64,000 bases of DNA, from NCBI GenBank assembly GCA_016870515.1, contig VGBL01000007.1, forward strand, positions 1-64,000. The letters run 5' to 3'. Positions 9,310 to 18,270 of the stretch are shown here, in pieces (the stretch's first letter is position 1; every line of letters begins with the position of its first letter). The DNA is from Actinomycetota bacterium (GTDB taxonomy: Bacteria > Actinomycetota > Actinomycetes > S36-B12). A program made the translations under genes and the position numbers. The notes beneath the pieces were generated by a model, which had not been told where the DNA came from, searched no databases, and worked only from the letters and a program-made list of their open reading frames with translations.

Positions 9310-10502
9310 GCGAGCGCCTCCTCGTGAACGGGGTGTAGACGGACCAGCGGCTGGCCCGGTGACACCGGGTCGCCGTCTTCGACCAGCCATTCGACGATCG
9401 TGCCGCCGTGTGGGGCCACCACATTGACGGTGTCACGAAGGCTCGCGATGGTCCCGATCTGGGCGCCCGGATCAAGACGGTCGCCGGACGTGGCATGCGC
9501 GTTGTCGGCGGAGAAGATCCCCTTCATGGGCGAGACGACGAGTCGCCACGTGGGCGATCCGGCGACAGCGCTGCTCGCACTGTGGCGGGCGATGATGTCC
9601 CATGCTGCCGGCAGGTCGTCGGGGGTGTTGAGGGCCAGCGTCTCGACTCCGGGAAGCGCGCGCTTGGCGAGCGCGGTGAGGGTGCCGGCCGGCGGAATCT
9701 CGATCATCGCCGTGACTCCCAGGTCACCCATCGTGGCCATGCATAGATCCCAGCGCACGGGCTTGCTGACCTGAGCGACCAGGCGCGCAAGCACGTCGCG
9801 TCCGTCGTGGACCAGTCGGCCATCGGCGTTGGACAGGAGTTGGATGCGCGGGTCGTGCGTGGAGATGGCGCGGGCGTAGCCGGCCAGTACGGCCACCGCG
9901 GGTTGCATGAAACTTGTGTGGAAGGCACCGGCTACCTCGAGCGGGCGCACGCGCGCCTTGTCGGGTGCGTTGTCGGCGAATGCGGCGAGGGCGTCGAGCT
10001 CGCCAGCGACGACGATCTGGCCCGCGCCGTTTATGTTGGCCGGAGTCAGGCCGTGCGCCTCCGCGGCGGCCACGACCCCAACAGCGTCTCCGCCCAGCAC
10101 GGCGCTCATGCCGGTGGGCGTGTCGGCGGCCGCCTGGGCCATCGCGCGGCCGCGTTCTCGGACGAACACCATCGCTTGCTCCGCGGAGAGCACGCCGGCG
10201 GCAGCGGCCGCGGTGATCTCGCCGACCGAGTGTCCGGCGCCCACCGCGACTTTGCCGAATGCCTCGGTCGGATGCGGGAAGAGCGACAGGAGTGTGACCA
10301 GTCCGGCACCGACGAGCAGGGGTTGGGCGACGGCCGTGTCGCGGATGGTGTCGGCGTCGGAGCGGGTGCCGTGCTCGATCAGGTCGACGCCGGATACGGC
10401 GGAGAGCCATGACAGCCGACCTTCGATGCCAGGGACGTCCAGCCACGGGGTGAGAAAGCCGGGGGACTGGGCTCCCTGACCGGGGGCAACGACAACGAGC
10501 AC
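9306..10502 (-). CDS. fabD: Malonyl-CoA:ACP transacylase with a C-terminal degenerate biotinyl-like domain
   Basis: Residues 1-310 are a FabD acyltransferase that loads malonyl onto ACP: VVAPGQGAQ at the start, nucleophile Ser92 in GAGHSVGE, GAFHTSFMQ with the active-site His, and a C-terminal PVRWDLCM. The protein has 398 residues, whereas typical bacterial FabD has about 300-320. The extra C-terminal part (317-398) reads like a biotin carboxyl carrier domain, VVSPMKGIF then GTIVEWLVEDGDPVSPGQPL, but the EAMK biotinylation site is replaced by ASLR, so it cannot carry biotin at that position. It is the first gene of the fab operon in the window and overlaps fabH by ATGA. See the separate domain entry. 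Confidence 0.93.
   Translation of the reverse strand: MLVVVAPGQGAQSPGFLTPWLDVPGIEGRLSWLSAVSGVDLIEHGTRSDADTIRDTAVAQPLLVGAGLVTLLSLFPHPTEAFGKVAVGAGHSVGEITAAAAAGVLSAEQAMVFVRERGRAMAQAAADTPTGMSAVLGGDAVGVVAAAEAHGLTPANINGAGQIVVAGELDALAAFADNAPDKARVRPLEVAGAFHTSFMQPAVAVLAGYARAISTHDPRIQLLSNADGRLVHDGRDVLARLVAQVSKPVRWDLCMATMGDLGVTAMIEIPPAGTLTALAKRALPGVETLALNTPDDLPAAWDIIARHSASSAVAGSPTWRLVVSPMKGIFSADNAHATSGDRLDPGAQIGTIASLRDTVNVVAPHGGTIVEWLVEDGDPVSPGQPLVRLHPVHEEALA
9309..9554 (-). other. Biotinyl/BCCP-like domain without the biotin lysine, fused to FabD
   Basis: This codes residues 317-398 of the FabD fusion. Laid against a BCCP carboxyl-terminal domain, both half-barrels are present: an opening SPMKGIF (BCCP: SPMVGTFY), a first turn GDRLDPG, the hairpin where BCCP has I-E-A-M-K, and the second half APHGGTIVEWLVEDG with GDPVSPGQPLVRL. 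The hairpin here is TIASLRDTV: Arg356 (codon 9437-9435) stands where the modified lysine should be and the preceding Glu-Ala-Met is Ala-Ser-Leu. The fold is probably kept because Gly, Pro and hydrophobic positions are conserved, while the modification site is lost. A structural or docking role is inference. Confidence 0.7.
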
Positions 10503-10550
10503 ATCGGCAACCTATCGGGGTCTCGCGGCTACTCCCAAGTAGGCGCGGCG

Positions 10551-11714
10551 TCAGCCGAGACCGGTACCGCTGAGTCCGGTGAGGTCGCCGATGATCCTGC
10601 CGATGACGAAGGTGACGCCGGCGGCGAGTGCACCCACGAGCAGTTGTCGTAGCGCGGCGGGCACAACTCTGCGGCCGGAGAAGCGACCCACCAGCCCGCC
10701 CACGACCAGCATCGCAATCGCGGAGAGGGCGAAGGCGATGACCATGGCGGTCATGCCCCCGGTCAAGAGATAGGGAAGCACCACGACAAGGGCGCCGATG
10801 GCGAACGCGAGGAAGCTGGAGACGGCCACCTTGACGGGGTTGCCGAGTTCGTCGGGGTTGAGCCCGAGCTCCTCGCGGGCCAGGGTGTCGAGGGCCGCCG
10901 TGGGGTCGGCGAATATCTGATCGGCGGCTGCTCTGGCCGTGGCGCGGTCCATGCCCTTGGCGCGGAAGATCAGCTCGAGCTCCTTGCGTTCCTCCTCCGG
11001 CTTGTTGGCGAGTTCCTGAGCCTCCTTGTCGATCTCGTGCTTGAAGAGGTCGCGCTGACTGGCAACGCTGACGTATTCGCCGGCTGCCATGGAGAAGGCG
11101 CCGGCCAGTAGGCCGGCGATGCCGGCAAACAGGACGACGCCGCGTTCGACGCCCGAACCGGCAAAGCCCATGACGAGCGCTGTATTGGAGACGAGCCCAT
11201 CGCTGATGCCGAAGATGGCGGCGCGCACCGCGCCTGAGGTGTCGACGCGATGCCAGCGCTCGCCGAAGTCGACGCCACCATCAGCGGAGATGACCCCGCG
11301 CTCCACCGCAGCGGTGGCAGGCTCGTGCGACCGCAGCCGGCGGAAGACCTCGGCGTGCACTCGCTCATCCGCCGACATCTCGGCTGGCGCCTCCGGCTCG
11401 TCGTCGTACACGCCCGCGTCAGCGCCTTCTGCCTCCTCGAGGTGCGCGAGGACGTCGTTCATGCCGGCGGCGCGAGCTCGCGCAACCATCGCGGCATCAT
11501 CAGGATCGAGCGAGGTGGGTGCCGGTGGCACGGCCACGCCGTATTGTTCGAGCTTGTTCACCCAGTGGGCCGCGTGCTCGTCTTCCATGTCGGCGAGTTC
11601 GAGCAGGGCCTCGCGACGATCCCCGGTGCTGAGGTCGGCCAGCGAGCGATAGAGCAGTGACGCCTTGCGCTCGGCCTCGAGGTAGCGCAGGAAGCGCTTG
11701 GGGTCGTCGCTCAT
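10551..11714 (-). CDS. Ferritin-like/VIT1-CCC1 membrane protein (Er-VIT type iron/manganese transporter)
   Basis: The 387-residue protein has two parts. Residues 1 to about 60 are a ferritin-like four-helix module with [19 protein letters not shown] and [14 protein letters not shown], whose Glu/His residues could form a di-iron or metal-sensing site. From about 160 the VIT1/CCC1 family follows: [37 protein letters not shown], and three more C-terminal membrane helices. Related Er-VIT/MbfA proteins export iron from the cytoplasm. Its ATG overlaps the aceE stop by four bases, so its translation is coupled to pyruvate dehydrogenase E1, an odd pairing. Transport direction and metal are inference from the family. 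Confidence 0.85.
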   Translation of the reverse strand: MSDDPKRFLRYLEAERKASLLYRSLADLSTGDRREALLELADMEDEHAAHWVNKLEQYGVAVPPAPTSLDPDDAAMVARARAAGMNDVLAHLEEAEGADAGVYDDEPEAPAEMSADERVHAEVFRRLRSHEPATAAVERGVISADGGVDFGERWHRVDTSGAVRAAIFGISDGLVSNTALVMGFAGSGVERGVVLFAGIAGLLAGAFSMAAGEYVSVASQRDLFKHEIDKEAQELANKPEEERKELELIFRAKGMDRATARAAADQIFADPTAALDTLAREELGLNPDELGNPVKVAVSSFLAFAIGALVVVLPYLLTGGMTAMVIAFALSAIAMLVVGGLVGRFSGRRVVPAALRQLLVGALAAGVTFVIGRIIGDLTGLSGTGLG

Positions 11715-14455
11715 CCGGAACCCTCGGTGTTGCCCGCATCGGCCGCGGCAGGGTCGGTCAACTGGTACTGGTCGATCGCCTTGGCCACTGCCTCACGCTC
11801 GATCTCACCGCGCTCGGCGAGGGCTGACAGCGTCGCCACAACGATCGATTCGGCATCGACCAGGAAGTGGCGGCGAAGGGCTCCACGAGTGTCGGACACT
11901 CCGTAGCCGTCGGTGCCCAGCGTGACGTAGTCGCCGGGAACCCAGTTGCGGATCTGGTCTTGGACGGCGCGCATCCAGTCGGAGACGCCGACGACGGGGC
12001 CGCCGCGGGCCGCCAGTCGGGCGGTGACGTAGGCCTCACGCGAATCCTCGAGCGGATTGAGGAGGTTCCAGCGGTCCACCTCAAGGCCATCGCGACGCAA
12101 TTCGTTCCAGGAGGTCACCGACCACACGTCGGACTCGATGTGCCATTCGCGGCGGAGTATCTGCTGGGCCTCGAGGGCCCAGTTGACGGCCACGCCGGAC
12201 GCGAGCACCTGCACGCGGGGGAGCTCGCCTTCGCCAGGCGACACGAGGTGCATGCCGCGCAGGATTCCATCGACGTCGACGCCCTCGGGCTCCGCGGGCT
12301 GGACGTAGGGCTCGTTGTAGACCGTCAGGTAGTAGAAGACGTCTTCGGGCTGCTCGCCATACATGCGGCGCAGGCCGTTGGCGACGATATGACCGAGCTC
12401 GTAGCCGTAGGCGGGGTCGTAGGCCACGACCCCGGGGTTAGTGGAGGCGAGCAACTGTGAATGACCGTCTTCGTGCTGCAGGCCCTCGCCGTTGAGCGTC
12501 GTTCGCCCGGCGGTGGCGCCGAGCACGAAGCCACGCGTCATCTGGTCCATCGCCTGCCAGAAGGCATCGCCGGTGCGCTGGAAGCCGAACATCGAGTAGA
12601 GGATGTAGACGGGGATCATCGGCTCGCCGTGCGTGGAGTACGACGTGCCGACGGCGATGAACGACGCGACTGACCCGGCTTCGTTGATGCCCTCGTGGAG
12701 GATCTGGCCGTCCTTCGCCTCCTGGTAGTTGAGGACGAGCTCGCGATCGACCGAGATATAGCCCTGGCCGGCCGGGTTGTAGATCTTCGCCGTAGGGAAG
12801 AGCGAATCCATGCCGAAGGTGCGCGCCTCATCGGGGATGATCGGCACGAAGCGGGCTCCGATGCTCTTGTCGCGCATGAGGTCCTTGAGGAGTCGGACGA
12901 ACGCCATGGTGGTGGCCACGGACTGCTTGCCGGAGCCGCGGCGTACGACCTCGTAGTGCTTGGGACCGGGTTGTGCAAGCGCGTGCGAGCGCGTGCGTCG
13001 CTCCGGCACGGAGCCGCCGAGTCGGCGTCGCCGGTCGAGCATGTAGACGAAGGCCTCGCTGTCGGGACCTGGGTGGTAGTAGGGCGGGACGTATCCATCG
13101 CCGAGCTGCTCGTCAGAGATGGGGATCATCAGGCGGTCGCGGAAGCCCTTGAGGTCGTCGAGCGACAGCTTCTTCATCTGGTGCGTGGCGTTACGACCCT
13201 CGAAGTGTGAGCCCAGGGTGTAGCCCTTGATGGTCTTGGCGAGGATGACGGTCGGCTGGCCGGTTGTCTCCACGGCCGCCTTATAGGCCGCGTAGAGCTT
13301 GCGGTAGTCGTGGCCGCCCCGCTGGAGGTTCCAGATCTCGTCGTCGGTCCACGTCTCGACGAGCTTTGCGGTGCGCGGGTCGCGCCCGAAGAAGTGCTCG
13401 CGCACGAAGGCGCCGTCTTCGGCCTTGTAGGTCTGGAAGTCGCCGTCGGGCGTGGTGTTCATGAGGTTGACGAGCGCTCCGTCACGATCCTTTGCGAGGA
13501 GTTCGTCCCAGCGCCGACCCCAGATGACCTTGATGACGTTCCACCCAGCGCCGCGGAAGAGTGACTCGAGCTCCTGGATCACCTTGCCACTGCCGCGTAC
13601 CGGCCCATCGAGGCGCTGGAGGTTGCAGTTGACGACGAAGACGAGGTTGTCGAGCTCCTCGCGGGCGGCCAGCCCGAGCGCGCCGATCGACTCGACCTCG
13701 TCCATCTCGCCGTCGCCCAGGAATCCCCAGACCCGCTGCTTGGCGGTGTCCTTGATGCCGCGGTTGTGGAGGTACTTGTTGAAGCGAGCCTGGTAGATGG
13801 CCGAGAGCGGGCCAAGGCCCATCGACACCGTCGGGAATTGCCAGAACCACGGCATGAGCCGAGGGTGCGGGTACGACGGCAGTCCACCGCCGGGGTGGGA
13901 CAGCTCCTGGCGGAAGCCGTCCATCTGGCCTTCGCTCAATCGCCCCTCGAGGAACGCGCGTGCGTAGATGCCGGGGGACGCGTGGCCCTGGAAAAACACC
14001 TGGTCGCCGCCGCCGGGCGCATCGGGGCCGCGGAAGAAGTGGTTGAAGCCCACTTCGTAGAGGGATGCGGAGGACGCGTAGGTGGAGATGTGTCCGCCGA
14101 CACTGATGCCGGGGCGCTGTGCGCGATGGACCATGACCGCGGCGTTCCACCGGACGTAGCGGCGTATCTCGCGCTCGAGCACCTCGTCACCGGGGAACCA
14201 CGGCTCGTTTTCGGGATGGATCGAGTTGATGTAGTCGGTCGAGCGCAGGCTCGGAATTCCGACATTGCGCTCGGCGGCTCGCCGCAGCAGCGACAGCATG
14301 AGGTAGCGCGCCCGGTAGGGGCCAGCGGCGTCGATGATCTGGTCGAGCGAGGCGGTCCACTCCGACGTCTCCTCGGGGTCGACGTCGACGTATTGCGTGG
14401 GCAGGCCGCCGGCAAGCAGCGGTTGCTGCCGGAGGGGATCGAATCCGGGGGTCAT
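11711..14455 (-). CDS. aceE: Pyruvate dehydrogenase E1 component, homodimeric
   Basis: AceE decarboxylates pyruvate with thiamine diphosphate and passes the acetyl group to lipoyl-E2. The 914-residue length and motifs fit the homodimeric E1: [37 protein letters not shown], the ThDP/Mg site [13 protein letters not shown] with [11 protein letters not shown], and a transketolase-like C-terminal half. The E2 (sucB, 50 kb) and E3 (lpd, 52 kb) partners are in the same window, as in actinobacteria where one lipoyl E2 serves several dehydrogenases. A GA-rich site precedes ATG 14455. It is divergent from the DUF3052 gene, with 157 bases between for both promoters. Confidence 0.96.
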   Translation of the reverse strand: MTPGFDPLRQQPLLAGGLPTQYVDVDPEETSEWTASLDQIIDAAGPYRARYLMLSLLRRAAERNVGIPSLRSTDYINSIHPENEPWFPGDEVLEREIRRYVRWNAAVMVHRAQRPGISVGGHISTYASSASLYEVGFNHFFRGPDAPGGGDQVFFQGHASPGIYARAFLEGRLSEGQMDGFRQELSHPGGGLPSYPHPRLMPWFWQFPTVSMGLGPLSAIYQARFNKYLHNRGIKDTAKQRVWGFLGDGEMDEVESIGALGLAAREELDNLVFVVNCNLQRLDGPVRGSGKVIQELESLFRGAGWNVIKVIWGRRWDELLAKDRDGALVNLMNTTPDGDFQTYKAEDGAFVREHFFGRDPRTAKLVETWTDDEIWNLQRGGHDYRKLYAAYKAAVETTGQPTVILAKTIKGYTLGSHFEGRNATHQMKKLSLDDLKGFRDRLMIPISDEQLGDGYVPPYYHPGPDSEAFVYMLDRRRRLGGSVPERRTRSHALAQPGPKHYEVVRRGSGKQSVATTMAFVRLLKDLMRDKSIGARFVPIIPDEARTFGMDSLFPTAKIYNPAGQGYISVDRELVLNYQEAKDGQILHEGINEAGSVASFIAVGTSYSTHGEPMIPVYILYSMFGFQRTGDAFWQAMDQMTRGFVLGATAGRTTLNGEGLQHEDGHSQLLASTNPGVVAYDPAYGYELGHIVANGLRRMYGEQPEDVFYYLTVYNEPYVQPAEPEGVDVDGILRGMHLVSPGEGELPRVQVLASGVAVNWALEAQQILRREWHIESDVWSVTSWNELRRDGLEVDRWNLLNPLEDSREAYVTARLAARGGPVVGVSDWMRAVQDQIRNWVPGDYVTLGTDGYGVSDTRGALRRHFLVDAESIVVATLSALAERGEIEREAVAKAIDQYQLTDPAAADAGNTEGSG

Positions 14456-14612
14456 CCCTCGCCCTTCGCCGGGGTGCGCCGGGGTCGCCGGTCACCGTGC
14501 GTAGCCCCATTGTTCCGCACGACCCCCCATGGCGCCCCTTCCGGGACCGTCATGACGGGGCAATAGAGCGGAGTTGGTTGCGCCGGGGGCAACGGTCCGG
14601 TGGACTACGCCT

Positions 14613-15041
14613 GTGAACCCGCCTGGTGCGAGTCCCGACGGCGTGGCCTCCTTGGGCCTGCTCGGGATCCAGTCCGGACACGTGGTCTGGGAGCTCGGCG
14701 TAGATTCCGATGCCGACGACGGGCTGCGCGGGGCCCTCCGCGTGGCCGAGGGCGTGGAGGTCGTCGACGACGACTACGACGACGTCGTGGACGTCGTGCT
14801 CTTGTGGTGGCGCGACGACGACGGCGATCTGGCCGATGCCCTCGTCGATGCCATCGGCCCGCTCGCCGATCACGGTGTCGTGTGGCTGCTCACGCCCAAG
14901 CCCGGTCGCGATGGCCACGTGGAGGCGGAGGACATCTCGGATGCTGCTCCCACGGCAGGGCTCCAGCAGACGTCGACCGTCAGTGCTGGCCGCGACTGGC
15001 AGGGCACGCGACTGGTCGCGCCGCGCGCCGGTCGCCGCTAG
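14613..15041 (+). CDS. DUF3052 family protein
   Basis: The start GTG 14613 is chosen because the conserved domain begins soon after (SLGLLGIQSGHVVWELG). The 142-residue protein then shows the actinobacterial DUF3052 hallmarks: VVDDDYDDVVDVVLLWWRDD, LVDAIGPLADHGVVWLLTPK, PGRDGHVEAEDISDAAPTAG, LQQTSTVSAGRDWQGTRLV. It is acidic and soluble, with no known catalytic motif that I recognise. Its position, divergent from aceE and upstream of ahpE, is a conserved actinobacterial arrangement as I remember it. The last four bases overlap the 3' end of the convergent hypothetical gene. Confidence 0.92.
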   Translation: MNPPGASPDGVASLGLLGIQSGHVVWELGVDSDADDGLRGALRVAEGVEVVDDDYDDVVDVVLLWWRDDDGDLADALVDAIGPLADHGVVWLLTPKPGRDGHVEAEDISDAAPTAGLQQTSTVSAGRDWQGTRLVAPRAGRR

Positions 15042-15991
15042 CCGCGCGTCCAGCGCTTCCACGCACTCCCGAGCACGTCGCCGACCTTTCGCGCGGCGTC
15101 GGCCGAGGCGGTGTATGCCTGCAGAGCCTGACGCAGGCCCTCGGCGCCGGGCAGCCCCGGGGCCCTTGCGAGGACCTGCACCAACGCGAGGAGCCCGGTG
15201 AGATCACGAGCGCGCAGGTCGCCGCGCGCGTATGCCGCTGGCGCCGACGCGCGGCCCGCAGCGATGTCGAGCAGCAACCCGGTGTCGCCCAGCAGTGCGG
15301 GGCTCGTGGTGTCGTCGGAGACCCGGTGGGTGCACCAGTCGCCGCTCCGTGACCCGGTGCCGATGCACAGGCTCGGCGTTATGACTGCCAGGCAGACCGA
15401 TGCCTGCTGCTGTGCCGCGACGGCTCCGACGGTGTCGATGAGGGCGCAGAGCCCGGCGGCCGATAGGGACTCTGGAGTGCTCACTCCCGCCGGCCCGAGG
15501 TCACGCGCGGCAACGGCGCACTGGAAGGCGGTCGCCGCGACCAGTGTGCCGAGTGGCACGACACCGATCGGACCACCCACTGGAAGGAGTGCCTCGGTGG
15601 CTACGTCGGGCGAAGCCGCCCACGCGGCGATGTCGTCGCGCGCACGCCGCAGTGCGTCGAAGAGAGTGGACCGATCGTCGTTGACATGGGCCGCGATGAC
15701 CCGTGCCTCCACGTCGTCGAGGGGCTCGGCCTGCTGGACTCCCGCGATGGCATCGGCACGAATGCGCGCGAGTGGGCGCCCTTCGGGCCACGAACCGATC
15801 ACGACGAGCGTGCGAGCCGCCGAACGCGCCTCCTTGCGGCCCGCCGCGCGTAGGTCGACGGCATCGACGGCTTCGAGCAGGTCGTCCCAGGCCCGCAGCG
15901 TCGTCGCCAGCAGATCAGGCAGGTCACTGGTCACACGGCCGCGGTCTTTGCGGTCGGGGACGAGGTCGGCGGACGGTAGCGTCATGGTCAC
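15038..15991 (-). CDS. Hypothetical protein, possibly MDMPI/SCP2-like
   Basis: The 317-residue, Ala-rich soluble protein has no motif I can name with confidence. A helical N-terminal half (WDDLLEAVDAVDL; DDRSTLFDALRRARDDIAAW; GGPIGVVPLGTLVAATAFQC) followed by GDTGLLLDIAAGRASAPAAY and GLLALVQVLARAPGLPG recalls mycothiol-dependent maleylpyruvate isomerase-like proteins with an SCP2-like C-terminal part, but the usual metal-binding His residues are not obvious. The start ATG 15991 lies 20 bases from the divergent ahpE start, so the two share a promoter region. The stop overlaps the DUF3052 stop region by four bases on the other strand. Coding potential is good; the function is open. Confidence 0.7.
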   Translation of the reverse strand: MTMTLPSADLVPDRKDRGRVTSDLPDLLATTLRAWDDLLEAVDAVDLRAAGRKEARSAARTLVVIGSWPEGRPLARIRADAIAGVQQAEPLDDVEARVIAAHVNDDRSTLFDALRRARDDIAAWAASPDVATEALLPVGGPIGVVPLGTLVAATAFQCAVAARDLGPAGVSTPESLSAAGLCALIDTVGAVAAQQQASVCLAVITPSLCIGTGSRSGDWCTHRVSDDTTSPALLGDTGLLLDIAAGRASAPAAYARGDLRARDLTGLLALVQVLARAPGLPGAEGLRQALQAYTASADAARKVGDVLGSAWKRWTRG

Positions 15992-16011
15992 ATCCTGCCC
16001 GGAGGTGGTGC

Positions 16012-16461
16012 ATGGCGATAAAGGTCGGTGATCCAGCGCCCGATTTCACCATACCCGATCAGCACGGACGCCCCACGACCCTGTCGGAGGTCAACAGCCC
16101 GACCCTCATCGTGTTCTTCCCGGCGGCCTTCACGCCGGTCTGCCAGTCCGAGCTCGCGGCGCTGCGCGAGGCGGATCTTCGGGGGACCACGGTCCTGGCC
16201 ATCTCGTGCGATTCGCCGTACGCCCTGCGTGCCTTCGCCGAATCCGAGGGCTTGCCCTTCGCCTTGCTGAGCGACTTCTGGCCCCACGGCGACGTGGCCA
16301 GGGCCTACGGTGCCTTTCACGCCGACCGCGGGATTGCCGGACGGCTGAGCGTGCTCGTCGATGGAGCCGGCGTGGTGCGGGCTCGATGGGAGTCTCCTGC
16401 GGGCCAGGCCCGCGAGGTGTCCGAATACCTGGGCGCGATCGCCGTGCTCGAGCGCGCCTGA
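16012..16461 (+). CDS. ahpE: Peroxiredoxin, AhpE-like
   Basis: AhpE reduces peroxides through a peroxidatic cysteine. The 149-residue protein has the AhpC/TSA core: GDPAPDFTIPDQHG, then FFPAAFTPVCQSEL with Cys44, and SDFWPHGDVARAYGAF. No second conserved resolving Cys is evident, consistent with a one-Cys enzyme reduced by an external thiol such as mycothiol/mycoredoxin, as described for mycobacterial AhpE; the reductant is inference. GGAGG six bases before ATG 16012 fixes the start. Transcription should stop at the hairpin 16504-16537. Confidence 0.92.
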   Translation: MAIKVGDPAPDFTIPDQHGRPTTLSEVNSPTLIVFFPAAFTPVCQSELAALREADLRGTTVLAISCDSPYALRAFAESEGLPFALLSDFWPHGDVARAYGAFHADRGIAGRLSVLVDGAGVVRARWESPAGQAREVSEYLGAIAVLERA

Positions 16462-16503
16462 TCGCTCGAGATGCGCGGCCACCTGATCGGGTGTCCACTA
16501 TGG

Positions 16504-16537
16504 GCGGTGGCCGGGGGCCCGAGACCCCGGCCACCGC
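16504..16537 (+). terminator. Hairpin terminator after ahpE
   Basis: A perfect 13-bp GC-rich stem (GCGGTGGCCGGGG with its complement) closes an 8-base loop (gcccgaga) and is followed by TTC. It lies 42 bases after the ahpE stop and before the oppositely directed tRNA gene. The weak T-tract is normal for high-GC actinobacteria. It may also end transcription coming from the tRNA on the other strand. Confidence 0.75.
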
Positions 16538-16564
16538 TTCACATCAGAAGGGGCATCGCCCCCG

Positions 16565-16637
16565 TGGGCCCGGCCGGCCTCGAACCGACGACCCCTTCCT
16601 TGTAAGGGAAGTGCTCTACCAACTGAGCTACAGGCCC
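16565..16637 (-). tRNA. tRNA-Val (anticodon UAC)
   Basis: The minus strand folds into a full cloverleaf of 73 nt: acceptor GGGCCTG pairing with CGGGCCC, D-arm GCTC...GAGC with loop AGTTGGTA, anticodon stem CTTCC/GGAAG around the loop CTTACAA (anticodon TAC, reading GUA/GUG), five-base variable region, and T-arm GTCGG/CCGGC with TTCGAGG. The discriminator base is A and the CCA end is not encoded. Transcription is towards ahpE, away from nif3. Confidence 0.93.
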
Positions 16638-16646
16638 GAAGAGGGA

Positions 16647-16679
16647 CCCCACGAGGCTAGCGGCGATAGCCTCGTGGGG
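16647..16679. repeat. 13-bp perfect hairpin abutting the nif3 start codon
   Basis: CCCCACGAGGCTA (16647-16659) is perfectly complementary to TAGCCTCGTGGGG (16667-16679) around a 7-base spacer gcggcga. Its last base is the first base of the nif3 GTG start, so in an nif3 transcript the hairpin would cover the translation initiation region. On the other strand it lies just upstream of tRNA-Val. No Shine-Dalgarno precedes nif3, so either nif3 is leaderless or the hairpin is regulatory, or both. Confidence 0.7.
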
Positions 16680-17530
16680 TGTCCGCGGCCTCGACCCTCG
16701 CCCATATCGTCGCTGCCATCGAGCAGCGATATCCGCTCGATGGCGCAGAGCCGTGGGATGCCGTCGGCCTGGTGTGCGGCGATCCGGCCGCGCCCGTACG
16801 CCGCATCCTGTGGGCGGTCGACCCCGTGGAGGCCGTTGTCGATCAGGCCATTGGCCAGCAGGTGGATCTGGTCATCACGCACCATCCCCTGCTGCTGACC
16901 GGTGTGCATTCGGTTGCCGCGACTGATGCGAAGGGCCGCATCGTGCACCGGCTCATCTCGTCGGGAATCGCGCTCTACTGCGCGCACACCAACGCCGATA
17001 TCGCCGATCCGGGAGTGTCCGACGCGCTGGCGCTGACCCTGGGCGTGACGGACACGCGCCCACTGGACCCCTCCGTTTCGGCTCGGCAGGACGGCACAGC
17101 CGTCCCTTCCGGGCTCGGCCGGATCGGGCACCTGCCCGCGCCGATGCCGCTGCGTGCCTTCGCCGAGACGGTGCTCAGTGCCCTCCCGGTGACCCATCAC
17201 GGTGCCCGGGTGCTGGGAGACCCCGACGACGTCGTTCGCACCGTCGCCGTATGCGGCGGATCCGGTGACGCACTGCTCACTGTCGCCACCGCCTCCGGTG
17301 CTGACGTCTACGTCACGGCCGACCTCAAGCATCACCGCGCACTCGAGCACCGCGACGAGGGAGGTTGCGCGGTGATCGACGTGGCCCACTGGGCCAGCGA
17401 ATGGCCCTGGCTCGCGCAGGCGGCCGAACTCCTCGACCGCGACCTCGCGGCGCAGGGGGCTGCGGTCGATAGTCTCGTATCCGACATCCCCACGGATCCG
17501 TGGACCTTCTCGCTAAGGAGCGCGCCCTGA
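16679..17530 (+). CDS. Nif3-like dinuclear metal-centre protein (YbgI family)
   Basis: The 283-residue protein shows the Nif3/YqfO/YbgI metal-site motifs in order: EPWDAVGLVCGD (about 24-35), LVITHHPLL, CAHTNADIADPGVSDALA, DVYVTADLKHH, and the C-terminal DVAHWASEWPW. These His/Asp/Glu residues bind two metals in the hexameric toroid; a GTP cyclohydrolase-like activity has been suggested for the family, but the role is unsettled. GTG 16679 is the only start upstream of the conserved region and has no visible ribosome site. As in other actinobacteria it is followed by the zinc-ribbon coiled-coil gene and rnhA/cobC, with overlapping ends, so the three form an operon. Confidence 0.9.
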   Translation: MSAASTLAHIVAAIEQRYPLDGAEPWDAVGLVCGDPAAPVRRILWAVDPVEAVVDQAIGQQVDLVITHHPLLLTGVHSVAATDAKGRIVHRLISSGIALYCAHTNADIADPGVSDALALTLGVTDTRPLDPSVSARQDGTAVPSGLGRIGHLPAPMPLRAFAETVLSALPVTHHGARVLGDPDDVVRTVAVCGGSGDALLTVATASGADVYVTADLKHHRALEHRDEGGCAVIDVAHWASEWPWLAQAAELLDRDLAAQGAAVDSLVSDIPTDPWTFSLRSAP

Positions 17531-18270
17531 ACGCCGAGCAGCAGCAGCAGATCACCCTGCTGGAGGTCCAGCGTCGCGACCTCGAACTCGATCGCGTGCG
17601 CCATCGCCGGGCGACCCTTCCGGAGGCCGTCCGAGTGACCGACATCCAGACCGACCAGCGCACGCTTGCCGACGGCCTGACCGCCGTGTCCGTCGAGGTC
17701 GCCGATCTCGAGCTGGAGCAGCGCAAGGCCGACAACGACGTAGACCTCGTGCGGCAGCGATCGGCGAAGGACCGCGACCTCTTGGACTCCGGGTCTATCA
17801 ACGACGCCAAGCAGCTGACGAGCCTGCAGCACGAGCTCGAGTCCCTCGCCCGGCGCCAGTCCGATCTCGAGGACATCGAGCTCGAGGTCATGGAGCGACT
17901 CGAAGACGCCCAGCACCGACAGGCGGCGCTGCTGGCCGAGCGCGACCAGCTCGTCGCCGATCTCGCGGTCGCTGAGTCTGCACGCGATGCGGCTCTTGCC
18001 AGTCTTGCTGAGGAGGAGGCCGATGCCAAGGCGGCGCGTGTATCGGCTGCCGACGGCCTGCCCGCCGAACTCATGGCCCTCTACGACAAGCTGCGCGCCG
18101 ACAACGGCGGTATCGGGGCGGCTGCCCTGCAGTGTGGTCGCTGCGAAGGCTGCCGGATCGAGCTCACCCCAGTCGACCTCGAGCGCATTCGCGCCGCGGC
18201 CCCGGCCGAGGTGGTGCGATGCGAGGAGTGTGGCCGCATCCTCGTGCGTACGCCGGAATCCGGACTGTGA
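17500..18270 (+). CDS. C4-type zinc-ribbon coiled-coil protein (HP0958/DUF164 family)
   Basis: Most of the 256 residues form a long antiparallel coiled coil rich in Leu, Glu, Gln and Arg (about 15-180). The C-terminus carries a zinc ribbon with two CxxC pairs: CGRCEGC and CEECGRI. Homologues bind RNA or act as chaperones in other phyla; the actinobacterial role is not known to me. The start is uncertain: GTG 17500 has no ribosome site, while a CTG at 17527 follows AAGGAG (17515-17520) by six bases and overlaps the nif3 TGA as CTGA, which looks like the true, rare start. The stop overlaps the rnhA start as GTGA. Confidence 0.85.
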   Translation: MDLLAKERALNAEQQQQITLLEVQRRDLELDRVRHRRATLPEAVRVTDIQTDQRTLADGLTAVSVEVADLELEQRKADNDVDLVRQRSAKDRDLLDSGSINDAKQLTSLQHELESLARRQSDLEDIELEVMERLEDAQHRQAALLAERDQLVADLAVAESARDAALASLAEEEADAKAARVSAADGLPAELMALYDKLRADNGGIGAAALQCGRCEGCRIELTPVDLERIRAAAPAEVVRCEECGRILVRTPESGL

